Source of the DNA: Hippophae tibetana
Lineage: Eukaryota > Streptophyta > Magnoliopsida > Rosales > Elaeagnaceae
NCBI GenBank assembly: GCA_037013495.1
Contig: CM072806.1
Span: 31,250,001-31,314,000, forward strand
Reading direction: 5' to 3'
DNA length: 64,000 nucleotides
Part shown: in pieces, positions 46,560 to 57,904 of the stretch
Layout: each line of letters opens with the position of its first letter
How positions within the stretch are numbered: the stretch's first letter is position 1
Made by a program: the position numbers and the translations under genes
Notes under the pieces: model-generated
Databases searched by the model: none
What the model saw: the letters and a program-made list of their open reading frames with translations, nothing else
What the model was told of the DNA's origin: nothing

Positions 46560-47062
46560 TAGAACCGACACTATCCACGTTAGACGTAGCTTCGATTGAC
46601 GTGGAAAACTGACGCTACCCATATGGATAGTGTTGGTTTGCCGCGTCAAACGACGCTACGTCCTATTTTTTAAATTAAAAAATAGATGAAGTAAATACAA
46701 TTAAAATTAATTATTATTTTATTTAACTCTTTAGAATTTAAGTTGGATAAAAATAGTATAATTTTTCCTTTTTTTAGACAATTAGTTTTAAAAATTATAT
46801 AACTTTGTGTATTTGTTTGGATATTTAAATTTATATATGTAGCTACAATATATCTTTATTTAATTTTGTGTAAATTTTTTAATTAAATATTATTCTAAAG
46901 TAATTATTTTTTCTATTTCTATAGTACGTATATGCATAGTATAAATAAAATAATAATTGACAAAAAACATTTTTAATTGCATGGATAGTGTCAGTTGACG
47001 GGGAAAACTGATGCTACCCACGTGGCTAGCATCAGTTCACGTGGAGAACCGACGCTATCCAC
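46560..47062 (+). repeat. CACTA left subterminal repeats
   Basis: Repeated, alternately oriented motifs such as gacgctacccacgtgg, gatagtgtcagttgacg and accgacgctatccacc in two clusters (46560-46660 and 46978-47062). Such arrays are where the CACTA DNA-binding protein attaches in known elements. Confidence 0.8.
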
Positions 47063-48189
47063 CTAATATATCCAAATTTGGCTCATTTTTTACGCAGAAC
47101 CCCAATTTCTTCATTTCTCTTCTCCATTTTCTCCCAAACTGAGCTACACTGCCATCTTCTTTCTAAATTTTCGGCCACATCCGACTACCATTTGCAATGT
47201 CGTTTTGTGAGTTATATTCCTCTTCTTATTATCTTTCAGATCTATTATTTTTTTGAGCGAAATAATAAAAAAAAATTATACCCATTTTTTGTATAAATTT
47301 TTGATTTAGGTATGTTTTTTAGTTTGATTGTTATTATGTTTAACTTATTTTATGTGGAAATAATATCTGAAATGTTGTGAGTTTGATGGATTATATATAT
47401 TTACTATGTTTGGATAAATTTATTTATATATTATAAATAATTATATTTTATTAAGTAGAATTTTGGAGCTTATTATTCAGTTTGTTTTATTTTTTGTATA
47501 TATTTTTGATTTAGGTATGTTTTTGATTTTGCTTGTTATTATATTTGACTTATTTTATGTGGAAATAATATCTGAAATATTGAGGGTTTACTGTGCGTGG
47601 ATAAATTTATTTATATATAAATAATTATATTTTATTAAGTAGTGAATAGAGGAAAAATAATATGTTTTTTTAAAATTTGTAAGAAATTATATTGGTATAA
47701 GAGTTATATGTTGAATCTTAAAAAAATTATAAATATATATTTATAAACTCAATAATTTAAATAATATATATATATATATTAATAAAAATCAAATAATAAC
47801 TAAAAACTAAGTAGTATTATTATTTTTATTTATATATGCTACTTATGTGTTTAAATGTTAAATATGTTACTATAGTAGTCCTTATATACTTTTATAGAAT
47901 GTTATATACGTATAATTAATATTACTTTTTAAATATGATATAGTAACATGCTTGGAAATTAGAATCAACCAAAGTGATTGGTTTTTCTATATTCATGGTG
48001 GCATGTTGCTTATTTTTTAATTTGTATAGAAATGGTTTTGTAAAATGATTAAAATAATAACTGTTTTGTATTATGTATGTTTTGATATATATTCTAATAA
48101 TTAGGAAATTTATATATAATAATACTTGAAATATATTCATTGTATACATAATTAAGTAATATGTTTAATTAATGTCATTAATAGAAAAT
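47063..48189 (+). other. CACTA 5' non-coding region
   Basis: AT-rich with a partial internal duplication: ttttgtataaatttttgatt at about 47288 and ttttgtatatatttttgatt at about 47494, each followed by taggtatgttttt. Contains a (TA)n run near 47766. No gene seen. Confidence 0.5.
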
Positions 48190-50280
48190 AGACAAATCTT
48201 GGATGTCAAAGTGTAGAATTGAGCAAGACTATATTTCTGGAGTTGAAAGTTTCATGAAATTTGCTTGTAGAAATAGTAATACTGGAATTAGTATGATTCG
48301 ATGTCCATGTGTTAAATGTAAAAATGAGCAATTTTATGAATTTGATGAGGTTAAGTATCACCTTATTCGTAATGGTATTCTTTTGAGCTATAAATGTTGG
48401 TATTATCATGGAGAAAATATTGATAATACTTATGGGGAAAAGATAAATAAGAATGTGAGTAGATTACACACATCTTATCATAATGTATAGACAGAAAATA
48501 TGTTTCATGGTGTTGAAGATGAATTATGCGAGGATGATCACAAAACCTTTAATAAAATTATAGAAGATTCCAAAAAACCATTGTATCCAAAATGCAAAAA
48601 ATACACTAAAATGTCAAGATTGGTTCATTTGTAAAATGTGAAGGCAAAACATGGTTTTTCTGACAAGGGATTCACAGAATTACTAAATCTACTAATCGAT
48701 ATGTTTCCTGAGGGTATTGAATTGCCATATTCAATGTATGAAGTGAAGAAATCTCTTAGTCGATTTGGCATGGAATATCATAAGATTCACGCTTGTCCAA
48801 ATGATTGCATTCTTTATAGAAAAAAAATATGAGACATTACATGATTGTCCTATGTGTAAAGAATCGAAATGGAAGCATGGTACAAATGAGAGTACAACAC
48901 ATAAGAAAGGCATGTCGGCAAAGCTTCTTTGGTACTTTCCTCTGATTCCTCGCTTTCAAAGGTTGTTCACTAGTAAAGATACATCAAAGATGTTGACTTG
49001 GCATTCAGATAATCGATCTCATGATGGGGTGCTACGTCATCCTTGTGATTCTCCAAATTGGAAAGTAGTAGATAATTTATCTCCTCAATTTTCATCTGAT
49101 CCACGCAATCTATGTCTTGCCATTGCTACTGATGGAATTAATCCACATAGTTCCCTCAATAGTAGATATAGTTTTTGGCCAATAATTATGGTAACATACA
49201 ACCTTCCTCCCTGGTTTTGTATGAATAGAAAATTCATGATGTTAACATTATTGATCTCAGGACCGAAACAACCCGATGTTGATATTGATGTATATTTGCA
49301 GCCTCTGATAGATGATTTAAAGACGTTGTGGAATGATGGTGTAAATGTTTACAATGCACATAAATAAGAACACTTTAACTTGAAGGGGGTCCTTTTATGA
49401 ACAATTAATGATTTTCCTACCTATGGAAGCTTATCAGGACATGCAACAAAAGGTTACAAGGGATGTCTTATATGTAGTGATGGAACTTCTACAACTTATC
49501 TTGTTCACGGACGAAATATGCCTTATCGAAGACATAGAAGATTTTTTCCATATGGACACAAGTTTAGATACCAAAAGAAACCGTTCGATGGTGAAGAAGA
49601 TCATGATCATGCAACTCGACCTTTGTGAGGTGTTGAGATATTAAGGCAATTGAATGGTATGAGATTCAAATGATATGGAAAGATGAAAAAAACTCACTAA
49701 GGTAGGGAAACGAAAGAGGTCAACTAATGAAATGGGTGAAAATGAAAAAGAGTTTGAACCGACTTACCATGGTTGTTGGAAAAAAAATCAATATTTTGGG
49801 AATTACCTTATTGGAAAGACCTACACATTCGTCACATCTTAGATGTCATGCACATTGAGAAAAATGTATATGAGAGCTTGATTGGTACTTTACTTAATAT
49901 ACCTGGAAAAACAAAGGATGGAATTAAAGTAAGATTGGATTTAAAGAAACTAGGCATACGACCTGAATTGGAACCAAGGATGGAAAATGATAAGAATCGA
50001 ACATACTTACCACCAGCATCATATACAATGTCAACAAAAGAGAAAGATGTGTTTTGTAAATGTTTGGAGGATGTGAAATTTCTTGATGGTTACTCATCCA
50101 ACTTCAGAAATTTTGTATCTATCACCGATAAGAGACTGTATGGATTGAAATCACATGACTGTCATATCTTAATGCAACAGGTATTACCAGTTGCTATTAG
50201 ATCAATTCTTCCAAAACATGTTTGATTATCAATAATTCGGCTTTGTTCATTCTTCAATACAATATGTAAGAAATCTATAT
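48190..50280 (+). pseudogene. CACTA transposase, TNP2 part (broken)
   Basis: Cuts out and reinserts the element. Starts as IDKSWMSKCRIEQDYISGVE, the transposase-associated domain (PF13963-type; the first codon is ATA where ATG is expected), with CPCVKCKN. Then the TNP2 domain (PF02992-type): LLNLLIDMFPEGIELPYSMY, IHACPNDCILYRKK, frame shift in a run of A at 48830, CPMCKESKWK, AKLLWYFPLIPRFQRLF, DGVLRHPCDSPNWKVVD, LCLAIATDGINPHSSLNSRY, PGPKQPDVDIDVYLQPL-like GPKQPDVDIDVYLQPLIDDL, then pieces CLICSDGTSTTYLVHGRN and FPYGHKFR. The end has IRHILDVMHIEKNVYESLIG, LPPASYTMSTKEKDVFCKCL and YGLKSHDCHILMQQVLPVAI. At least four stops and several frame changes. Confidence 0.9.
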
Positions 50281-50750
50281 CAATTGGCGAGTTAAATTCT
50301 TTATAGAAAGATGTTGTAGAGACTTTGTGTCTAATTGAAAAATATTTTCCTCCTTCTTTCTTCGATATAATGATTCACTTGTGTGTTCATTTAGTTATAG
50401 AGGTTCAATTGTGTGGTCCTACTTACTTAAGATGGATGTATCCTTTTAAGAGATATATGTAAGTCCTTAAAGGATATGTAAATAATAGAAATCGACCTAA
50501 AGGATGCATGGTGGAACGCTACATTGCTGAAGAGGCCATTGAGTTTTGTTCTGAATACTTTAGTGGTTGCACTGAAATTGGGAATCCTATGCACATGCAA
50601 GTTGTTCTTAGAACGTCACATGATCCAAGTAGGTAACCTTATGCTTGGTGGAAGTAAGAAATTATTTATTGATCACACTCGATGGGAAAAAGCACACCGA
50701 ATCATTTTGGTAAATAATAATGAGGCACAACCGTACATAGAGTAAGTGAT
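50281..50750 (+). pseudogene. CACTA transposase, DUF4218 part
   Basis: Frame pieces KDVVETLCLIEKYFPPSFFD, IMIHLCVHLVIEVQLCGPTY, LRWMYPFKRYM (stop), then NRPKGCMVERYIAEEAIEFC. This domain normally follows TNP2 in plant CACTA proteins. A donor-like gtaagtgatg follows at about 50742. Confidence 0.85.
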
Positions 50751-50837
50751 GTTCATTGTTTCATGATTGCAAAAATCATTTTTTATTTAACAATTAATAA
50801 TGATATATAACTTAGTATATATTTAATAACATTACAG

Positions 50838-51716
50838 GATGTATTTAAACTTATTGAAGATCGATCCTCCTTATAAAAAAGGAGGAAAAAATGGTTGTAT
50901 GATGAATATAAGCGAGAGCTTATTAATTGGTTTCACAACCATGTAAGTGTCACAAACAAAAATTCATGCATGTATCTTCCTAGATCTATTCAATGTTTTA
51001 AAACTTTTCTCTAAACACATTTTGTGTTTTTGTATACATAGATTCGAGATGAACTCAAGAAACCCAATCATAAAGTATTAGAAAGTTTACAATGGCTTGC
51101 ACATGGGCCAAAATTCGATGTCAAATCATTTTATAGTTTCACAATAAATGGATCGAGGTTTACGACTCAAGCTAGGGAAATAGTCCGAGTAAATCAAAAT
51201 AGTAGTGTGAAGATGGTTGCACAAACTATGCAATTTGCCAGTTCAAAAGATGTTAATCCTGTACTTTCTGATAGAACATATTATGGTATAATACAAGAGA
51301 TTTGGGAATTGGATTATGAGGTTTTCCATGAAAAAAATTTCTTGTGTGATTGGGTTGAAGATGTTATCAATGTTGGATATAAAATAGATAATTTTGGATT
51401 TACCCTTGTAAATTTATCCAGGATAAGTCACACTGATGATCCTTTCACGTTAGCACTTCATGCAAAACAAGTATTTTACGTGAGCGATAAAATTGATCCA
51501 AGATGGTCTGTTGTGTTAACGCCTCCACAAAAAGAGTTTTACCATTGTGATGTTGTAGAAGTTGATGACTCTATGCTTGATACATTAACCAATATTAGTA
51601 ATTTCTCAAATAAATTGCCTAATGTATGTGATGATCTAATTGATGATAATGATTCTTCGTCATGGGCTCGAAGTGATTGTGAAAGAATATATGTATACGA
51701 TCAACAACCTAATTAA
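50838..51716 (+). pseudogene. CACTA transposase, DUF4216 part
   Basis: Exon pieces: MYLNLLKIDPPYKK (50838 on), an intron-like stretch from gtaagtgtca (50943), then IRDELKKPNHKVLESLQWLA, HGPKFDVKSFYSFTINGSRF, SVKMVAQTMQFASSKDVNPV and YYGIIQEIWELDYEVF, CDWVEDVINVGYKIDNFGFT, ALHAKQVFYVSDKIDPRWSV, EFYHCDVVEVDD. This is the standard DUF4216 module. Mostly open, the best preserved part of the transposase. Confidence 0.85.
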
Positions 51717-51810
51717 ACATAACGTATGTTCTATATTGTTGTAATAACTCTTATATATATGTATATTCCTAAAATTGTCAATTAATTTATATTTCTTCAT
51801 TTTTTGCAGA

Positions 51811-52111
51811 TACTTCATGGATCTTCGGATAACAGAGCTTGTAGATCCAAATGATCCATTGGGGTATTTGAAAAGAAGGGGTTGGGCGAATATACCTGAT
51901 GCTCTAGGTAACCCAGATGATAGAATATCTGTTCTATTTGATGCTACTAGTAATCCAATAGGGGAAAATGGCCAACAATTGAAATCCTCTATTGGTCGAC
52001 TTGTGAAGTCTAGTATACCAATCAATATAAATGATTGGTCTGAGGTTGACGATGCAGAAAAGTTCAAAATATGGATAACCATTTGTGTAAGTCTTTTATA
52101 TTTTATAATCA

Positions 52112-52144
<33 letters not shown>

Positions 52145-52965
52145 TAGGTGTGTATTATATCTAATCTTTTGTACTGTATTTTTATAGAATCGTTACAAAG
52201 TCGATGACAGTTGGAAGAGTAAGTGTTATAAGATTGCAAATAAGGCATGGAAGGAATACAAGACTTCCAGATTGGCAAGAAAATATGTGTTTCCATATTT
52301 GGAACCACTTGATGAGAATGAGCTCTACAAAATACCTAAAGGACACCCCTGGATTACATCTCAAGTTTGGAAAGACTTTGTGGTTATAGACGTCTAGATG
52401 AATTTCAAATTATTAGGGAAGATTATCATAATGTAAAAATGCATAACATTCTTCCTAACCGTATTGGGAGGTCCTAAAATCCTGAAGTTAGATATAGAAT
52501 GGTATTATTAATTTGTCTTAATTTATAAATATTTTTATATTTATTTTCCTCAATTTAATTTCATGTCATTGTTAATAAAATTTTCATAATTTATGTAGGA
52601 AGTTGAATTGGGTAGACCTGTTACTCGAACTGAATTGTACATAGAAACAAAGACTCCCAAAATGAAGAATTCAAGACTGATGACTAAGCGACGAGAAGAA
52701 AAATTAAATAAGTTGGTTAGTAATTTCGGTTGATAAAAAGTCTTAATGATATTTAATAATTGATGTAGTAATGAATGATATGTTTGTGTGCTTTATTATT
52801 TGTAGAGAGTTGTTCAAGAAAAAATATCCAGGGGTGAAATAATCAAAGAGCCTGGGAGAGATACTTTATATCATGCATTCAGACGCGAGCATCCTGGTCG
52901 TATTAGGGGAGGTAGCCAATATGATGGTTCTATGGAGTACTATTTTATTTGTAATTTAAGTTAAC
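51811..52965 (+). pseudogene. CACTA TNPA-like (Ptta/En/Spm) region, several exons
   Basis: DNA-binding accessory protein of CACTA elements. Exon A (51811-52087) after a tttttgcag acceptor: YFMDLRITELVDPNDPLGYL then GNPDDRISVLFDATSNPIGE, ends before gtaagtc. Exon B (after ttttatag at 52188) gives NRYKVDDSWKSKCYKIANKA, WKEYKTSRLARKYVFPYLEP and PKGHPWITSQVWKDFVV, then a frame shift into RRLDEFQIIREDYHNVKMHN. Exon C (about 52600-52715): ELGRPVTRTELYIETKTPKM. Exon D (52805-52965): RVVQEKISRGEIIKEPGRDT and HPGRIRGGSQYDGSMEYYF, the usual C-terminus. A long (TA)n lies in the intron at 52110-52139. Confidence 0.8.
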
Positions 52966-53147
52966 TATATGTATTGTATATACATGATTTGTTTTTGTAA
53001 TAAATTTAATTATCAAGTAATTAAATATATTTAAATTTTTAATTATTTATATTATTATTTATATTTTAGTTTTTTATGCTATATATATATTGAATAATAC
53101 GAAAAATGAGAATAAAAATAATAAAAATCATAAAATGTATGGGTAAA

Positions 53148-53265
53148 ATCGGTTCACGCAGGTAAAGTTGGTTCACGTGATGAACCAACTTTACATTTTA
53201 AGTCGCTCAATTTAAAGTCGGTTCAGTGAACCGACTTTAAATTTGTTTAAAATCAGTTTTTAACC
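53148..53265 (+). repeat. CACTA right subterminal repeats
   Basis: Alternating-orientation copies of ggttcacg.., aaagtcggttca and tgaaccgacttta, including the near-palindrome aaagtcggttcagtgaaccg followed by acttt. The motif differs from the left-end motif, which is unusual. Confidence 0.8.
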
Positions 53266-53293
53266 AACTTTAGTGCCTATTTTTGTAGTAGTG

Positions 53294-54180
53294 CCTCCAT
53301 GGCATCAACATTAGAATCACAAGTATTTGAACAATTATAAGCATCATGCTTAATTGAAAAACACACTTCACACATCTCTTGATTTTTCATTTGGTGGGTA
53401 CTGAGAAGTTGCACTTGCTTAGTCAATTTAGCAAGTTGCAAGGTCATCTCATTATCAGAGCTAACTTCATTGACTCATGCTCTCCTTCTAGTACTTCTTT
53501 GTTGGGAATTAGAACCTAATAGCTCATAAAGATTATAGGTTTCCTCTGCAGTCTTTTCTCCCACAAAACCTCCAACAAAATTATCAACCATGTATTGATT
53601 TTGTAGTGTCAATCCATCATAAAAGAATTGGTTTTGTAGCTGTAATGGAAAGCTATGACGAGGACATTGAATGAAATGGAGTTTGAATCATTCCCAAGCT
53701 TCAAGAAATGGCTCTTCATCCATTTGAGAAAAAGTTGTTATCTTTGTCTTTAGATCAACAATCTCTTGATGGGAATAGAACCTACCTATAAATTTCATAA
53801 ACTGCCTCCCAAGTTTTTAGAGAACTCGACTGTAGAGCAATGAACCATGACCAAGCTTTATCTTTGAGGGTGTAAGGAAAACATCTCATCCTAAGCTGAT
53901 ATTCATTAATTTCCTATAGTGGAAAGATTTGGACAATAACATAGAATTCTTGAATAAAATGCAAAGTGTCTTCATTAGGGACACCGTAAAAGAAAAGAAA
54001 CAAAGAATAATGAATTTTTTTCGATTCATAGTTCCTTGTAACCTCTTGTAATTGTATGTCGGAAGTTACATTGCCAATGATTGGCATTGCATAGTCTTTC
54101 ATCATTTTCCGCCTATCTTCAACATTTCCATGGCTATTTGTAGTTGAAATTGATCATCCTCCTATTGTGCATCAATATTT
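53294..54180 (-). pseudogene. OTA-2 gag-2, N-terminal part
   Basis: Reading leftwards: MMKDYAMPIIGNVTSDIQLQ, EVTRNYESKKIHYSLF and GVPNEDTLHFIQEFY. Then, over several stops and frames: LRMRCFPYTLKDKA, GRFYSHQEIVDLKTKITTFS, QFFYDGLTLQNQYMVDNFVG and LAKLTKQVQLLSTHQMKNQE, with CEVCFSIKHDAYNC as a zinc knuckle. Retrotransposon gag domain of the Athila/Tat type. Cut by the CACTA element at 53293 and continued at 46467. Confidence 0.85.
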
Positions 54181-54239
54181 AGCTCTTAAAAAAAGTAGAA
54201 ATCTCTAAGAAATATTTCTCACTTGACAAAATATATAGG

Positions 54240-54590
54240 CTTAAAGCAGAAAGGTGCATGAAATTTTTTTTTATTATTATTATATATATATTTAGAATCA
54301 AAATCTAAATTAATTAAGTAAAGAGAAAATCTAAGTTAAATTTTTTTTTATGCTAAATTTAAAGAATAGACACAATTTTTGAAACAAACAAATTTATTTC
54401 ATTTGAATTTTATTACATACATTCTTAAAACAAAATAAACTAAAAGAAAGGAAAATAAAATAATGGGTGACCTTCCACGTAGGACTAAAATTTAACATCT
54501 TCTAATAAGACGTTTCTTAGAGATTGTAGAATGACAAACTTAATGTCTCCTCTTTGTTGAATTTATTTGATCCCATTTGACCATTCAATT
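54240..54590 (-). other. 3'-UTR-like segment between the two gag copies
   Basis: Minus strand has a motif acgtcttattagaagatgtt, followed by cctacgtggaaggtcaccca, and further on atgcacctttc. These match, in the same order, the post-integrase motif at 42080-42130 and the atgcacctt stretch at 41905 of OTA-2. So a 3' untranslated piece of a related element lies between gag-1 and gag-2. Confidence 0.55.
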
Positions 54591-55979
54591 AGTATTTTCT
54601 TTGCTTTTGCCATTGCTAATCTAATTGTTCCACTTTAACTTCCACCTTTTTGATAGAAGCTTCCACAGAGTCTAACCATTGATTGGTTATCTGTACAAAC
54701 TTGAATAAGAGAATTCAAGTTGTCATTTAGGGTTGATTTACTGGGAATGCTTCTTGGAATAGGCTAGTGTAATTGCTGGCTTGGCTGATTTGAGCTTTGA
54801 GTGAAATGAGGGTTTTTTTTGCCTTAAGGAAAAGTTCTGATGATTTCTCCACCCAGGATTGTAAGTATTTGAATTGGGGTCGAACCTTGGTCTCTGTTGA
54901 TATGCTCTCAATACATTAAATTGTTTAGGTCCAGCTGCTTCTTCTCCTTGATATGAATAGGCTTCAGTACCATATCCCATATTGCTATATAAACTATAAT
55001 GTTCATTATTGGTGTTGGTTTACATAGTGAGAAGGGCAACTTGCTTGGTCAATTGAACAAGTTATTGTTGAACTTCATTGTTGGAATCAATTTCATGAAC
55101 TCAAGCTTGTCTCACTCGTGAGCTTCTCTATTGGGAATTAGCATCCAACATCTCAAAGAGGTTGTATGTCTCTGAGGTAGTCTTTTCTCCTATTGCTCCT
55201 CCTGCAGTGTTGTCGAGAATGAACTAGCATTGTTGCATAAGTCTATTGTAAAAGAATTGGTTCTTCAATTTTAGAGGAAAGCTGTGATGGGAGCATTGAG
55301 TGAGAAACATTTTGAACCTATCCTAAGCTTCATGGAATAGTTCTCTTTCCATCTAAGAGAAAGTAGCAATCTTTCCTCTAAGCTCTGATGTTTTTTGGTG
55401 GGAATAGAATTTTCCCATGAATTTATTGTAAATGTCCTCCCATGTCATCAGAGAACCTAAAGGGAGTGATATCAACCAAGCTTTGGCTTTGTCCTTCAAG
55501 GTGTAGGGGAAACATCTCATTCTAATTTGATCCTCGTTTAGAATACCGAGAGGGAAGGTTTAAATTGTGGCATATAAGTCTCTAATGAAGGAAAAAGAAT
55601 CTTCATTAGGCAGCCCATAAAAGGAAGGAAGCATAGAAAAGTGAATATTTTTTAGTTCATAATTCCGAGCAGCCTCACCCAACTGGATAGCGAAAAGTTT
55701 CATGCTAATCACTGGTCTTGCAAACTCCTTCATGGTGGTTTCATTAACGTGTTGGTTTTCTCCCATTTCTTTCAATTTCGGTAAAGGATTAAGGCTTGGT
55801 TCTGTGTTTGACTCACAAATAGGCTGATGCTTAGAATCCAACCTTATGGACAATTGTTTAAATTTATGAATATTATTTACACATGATATAAGAGGGTTTG
55901 CTAAGGATCTCTTACCACGCATAGAATATTGAAAGTGTAAATTTAAAACACTTGTCAAGAAAAATAATAAAATAACCAC
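54590..55979 (-). pseudogene. OTA-2 gag-1 (upstream gag copy)
   Basis: Reads MKEFARPVISMKLFAIQLGE, AARNYELKNIHFSMLPSFYG, LPNEDSFSFIRDLYATI, a stop, TFPLGILNEDQIRMRCFPYT, LKDKAKAWLISLPLGSLMTW, EDIYNKFMGKFYSHQKTSEL and HEAWDRFKMFLTQCSHHSFP. Then come NTAGGAIGEKTTSETYNLFE and the Gln/Asn-rich tail RPRFDPNSNTYNPGWRNHQN. Same domain as gag-2 at 54180 but clearly diverged in sequence. It is followed not by protease but by a 3'-UTR-like piece. A few stops break it. Confidence 0.85.
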
Positions 55980-56570
55980 ACAAAAATTTAGGGAAAATTT
56001 ACATAGTATTTAATACAAAAATACTAAACAAAACAAGTTAAACTCTAAGTTAAGTTATAAAATGAATATTAACCAAGAGTATTCTCAGAAAAGAATGGTG
56101 GGACAAAGCTTCCATAAAAACTATCCTCCTAGACAAAACAACGTTCCCAAGAAAGACTAGTGGCACAATGGCTTTCAGAAAATAGTTTCCTAGACATAAC
56201 TCTCTTAGATCTTTACTTTTCATGCTATTATATACTCATATTTTTTTTATTTTTTTTTTCTAAGTTTAATTTTCAATTTTTTTCAAAAACAATTTTAAAT
56301 AATTTTTTTTACTTAATTATTTTTTTATTTTTTGAACTTGAAATTTCAAATTTAATAATTATTTTTCAATTCATGTTGTACAGTTTTTTTTGTAAATTAT
56401 AAATTGGAATTTATATATTTTTTTTTATTAAATTTGAAATTTGAATTGTTTTTGTTTTACTATTCATGAATAGTTTTGTTTTGTTCTTTTATCCAAAATA
56501 AAAAAATCACAATTATTTATAACACAATATTTTTTAAAATTTTAATAAATAATTTAAAAACGTTATTCCT
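55980..56570 (-). other. OTA-2 leader
   Basis: Untranslated region between primer site and gag-1, extremely A/T-rich with homopolymer runs. Contains the palindrome actattcatgaatagt at 56459-56474, related to those in the OTA-3 leader. Confidence 0.6.
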
Positions 56571-56590
56571 TCCATTGGAACGATGCAAAA
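56571..56590 (-). promoter_or_regulatory. OTA-2 primer-binding site (tRNA-Asp type, decayed)
   Basis: Minus strand after the LTR end: agtttttgcatcgttcca. Compare the family's agtttttggcgccgttgccg. Same place and context as in OTA-1 and OTA-3. Confidence 0.65.
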
Positions 56591-57581
56591 ACTTGATGAG
56601 CAAAACCGACATCACCGATACTGTCAATACTTTGGTTTTATATTTATAAAACTCTCACAAATGCACGAATCATTTCATAGAAAATGATAAGTATACTCTT
56701 AAGGTCGATCTAAGAAAGGAATATGTGTGGTTTTTAATTTATTATTTAAACTTTTAAAAACGAAATTTTAAACATCATGTTACGATATTTGCGTTTTTTG
56801 TGTTTTCTAATCTAATAACATAAAAATAAACATAGATATAGATTCAATAAACATTTATAATAGTGAAGTATTTATAAATATAATAACTAAGTTAATTATC
56901 TTTGCTTATATTATTTAGGTTATAAAAGATATAAATTGATATTTATTGATTCTCTTTTTTTATATGAATACCATCTTTGGTGTGGTTAGATATTCTTTGT
57001 TAATTAAATAAATCAATTAATACCTATGAGTGAGGTCGATAACTAATTTTGTTAATTAAATTAATTCCTATTTTTCTAAGAGGTTAAAAATAAATGTCAA
57101 ATTTGGTGGGATTAGATAGTTTAAACTTTATGCAACGTGTTCAAATTAAATCCAAGAATCTAATTATCCGAGTACTAACTTTCAAGTTTTAAAACCACTA
57201 CTGAAAACATATTTTCAATACATTTTCACATAATAATTCTTACAAAAACTGTTAAAATAGAGTTTCACTCTAACTACCAGGCGATGGTTGATGAGTGTTC
57301 AAAAAATACTAAAATTACCATGATTTTATACACATTAATTGATTAAAAATATATATATTTATATGATTTTATCATATATTTATATAAATTTGTCTTTTCA
57401 GAATCAAGGGTATTTTTATCGTTTTTCAGGTATTTTCGCTTAAAAAAGTAACTTAAAGACTCAAAGAAAAATACCGGAGGCAATACATCACAAATATATT
57501 CATAAATTAAATGAGCAAAAGTAAAAACAAAAGATAAAAAAATGGACAAAATGGGTCGAAAATGTCAAAAATGTCAACAAG

Positions 57582-57800
57582 GAGGAAATGGCGCACGCAA
57601 CCGCCCAACCGCGCCCAGCAACGCGCGCGCCACGCCAGCATCTGCCCCCTCTGCGCCCAGTCCGCGCACATCCCTACTCCAATTTACGCGCGCCGCTACC
57701 CATCTGCACCCAGTCCGCGCACCCCGCTGCCCATCTATGCCCAATCCACACGCGCCGCTGCGCCCATCTACCCCAATCAGCGCGCGCCGCTGCACCCCAC
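57582..57800 (+). other. CpG-dense block in the solo LTR
   Basis: A short island of gcgc, cgcg and cgccc runs in an otherwise AT-rich window, about 100 bases upstream of the TATA box. Open frames in all directions here are by-products of the composition (Pro/Ala/Arg-rich) and are not called genes. Likely part of the LTR promoter region. Confidence 0.7.
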
Positions 57801-57895
57801 GCTAGCATGACATCATCAATGATGCCATCATTCACTACTCCACGTTTTCTCCATTTTTAATCATTTTTTCACCCACTTTTTTTCCCATCCTCACC

Positions 57896-57904
57896 TATAA
57901 ATAC
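57896..57904 (+). promoter_or_regulatory. TATA box of the solo LTR
   Basis: TATAAATAC in cacctataaataccccca, with a CA-rich start region (aacacacctcaaaacaca) about 30 bases downstream. Confidence 0.7.

Larger units (their letters stand above)
46468..53293 (+). mobile_element. CACTA (En/Spm-type) DNA transposon, 6826 bp
   Basis: Terminal inverted repeats CACTACTACAAAAA (46468-46481 and, inverted, 53280-53293). Three-base target-site duplication cct on both sides (46465-46467 and 53294-53296). Subterminal repeat blocks at both ends. Between them lies a plus-strand, multi-exon transposase region with TNP2, DUF4218, DUF4216 and TNPA-like parts (48190-52965). Inserted in OTA-2 gag-2. Stops and frameshifts in the transposase show it is not autonomous now, but intact ends mean it could be moved by an active relative. 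Confidence 0.95.

Noticed and set aside
57542-57860. Several overlapping Pro/Ala/Arg-rich open frames on both strands
   Set aside because: They arise from the CpG-dense promoter block of an LTR; no frame is favoured and no motif is present.
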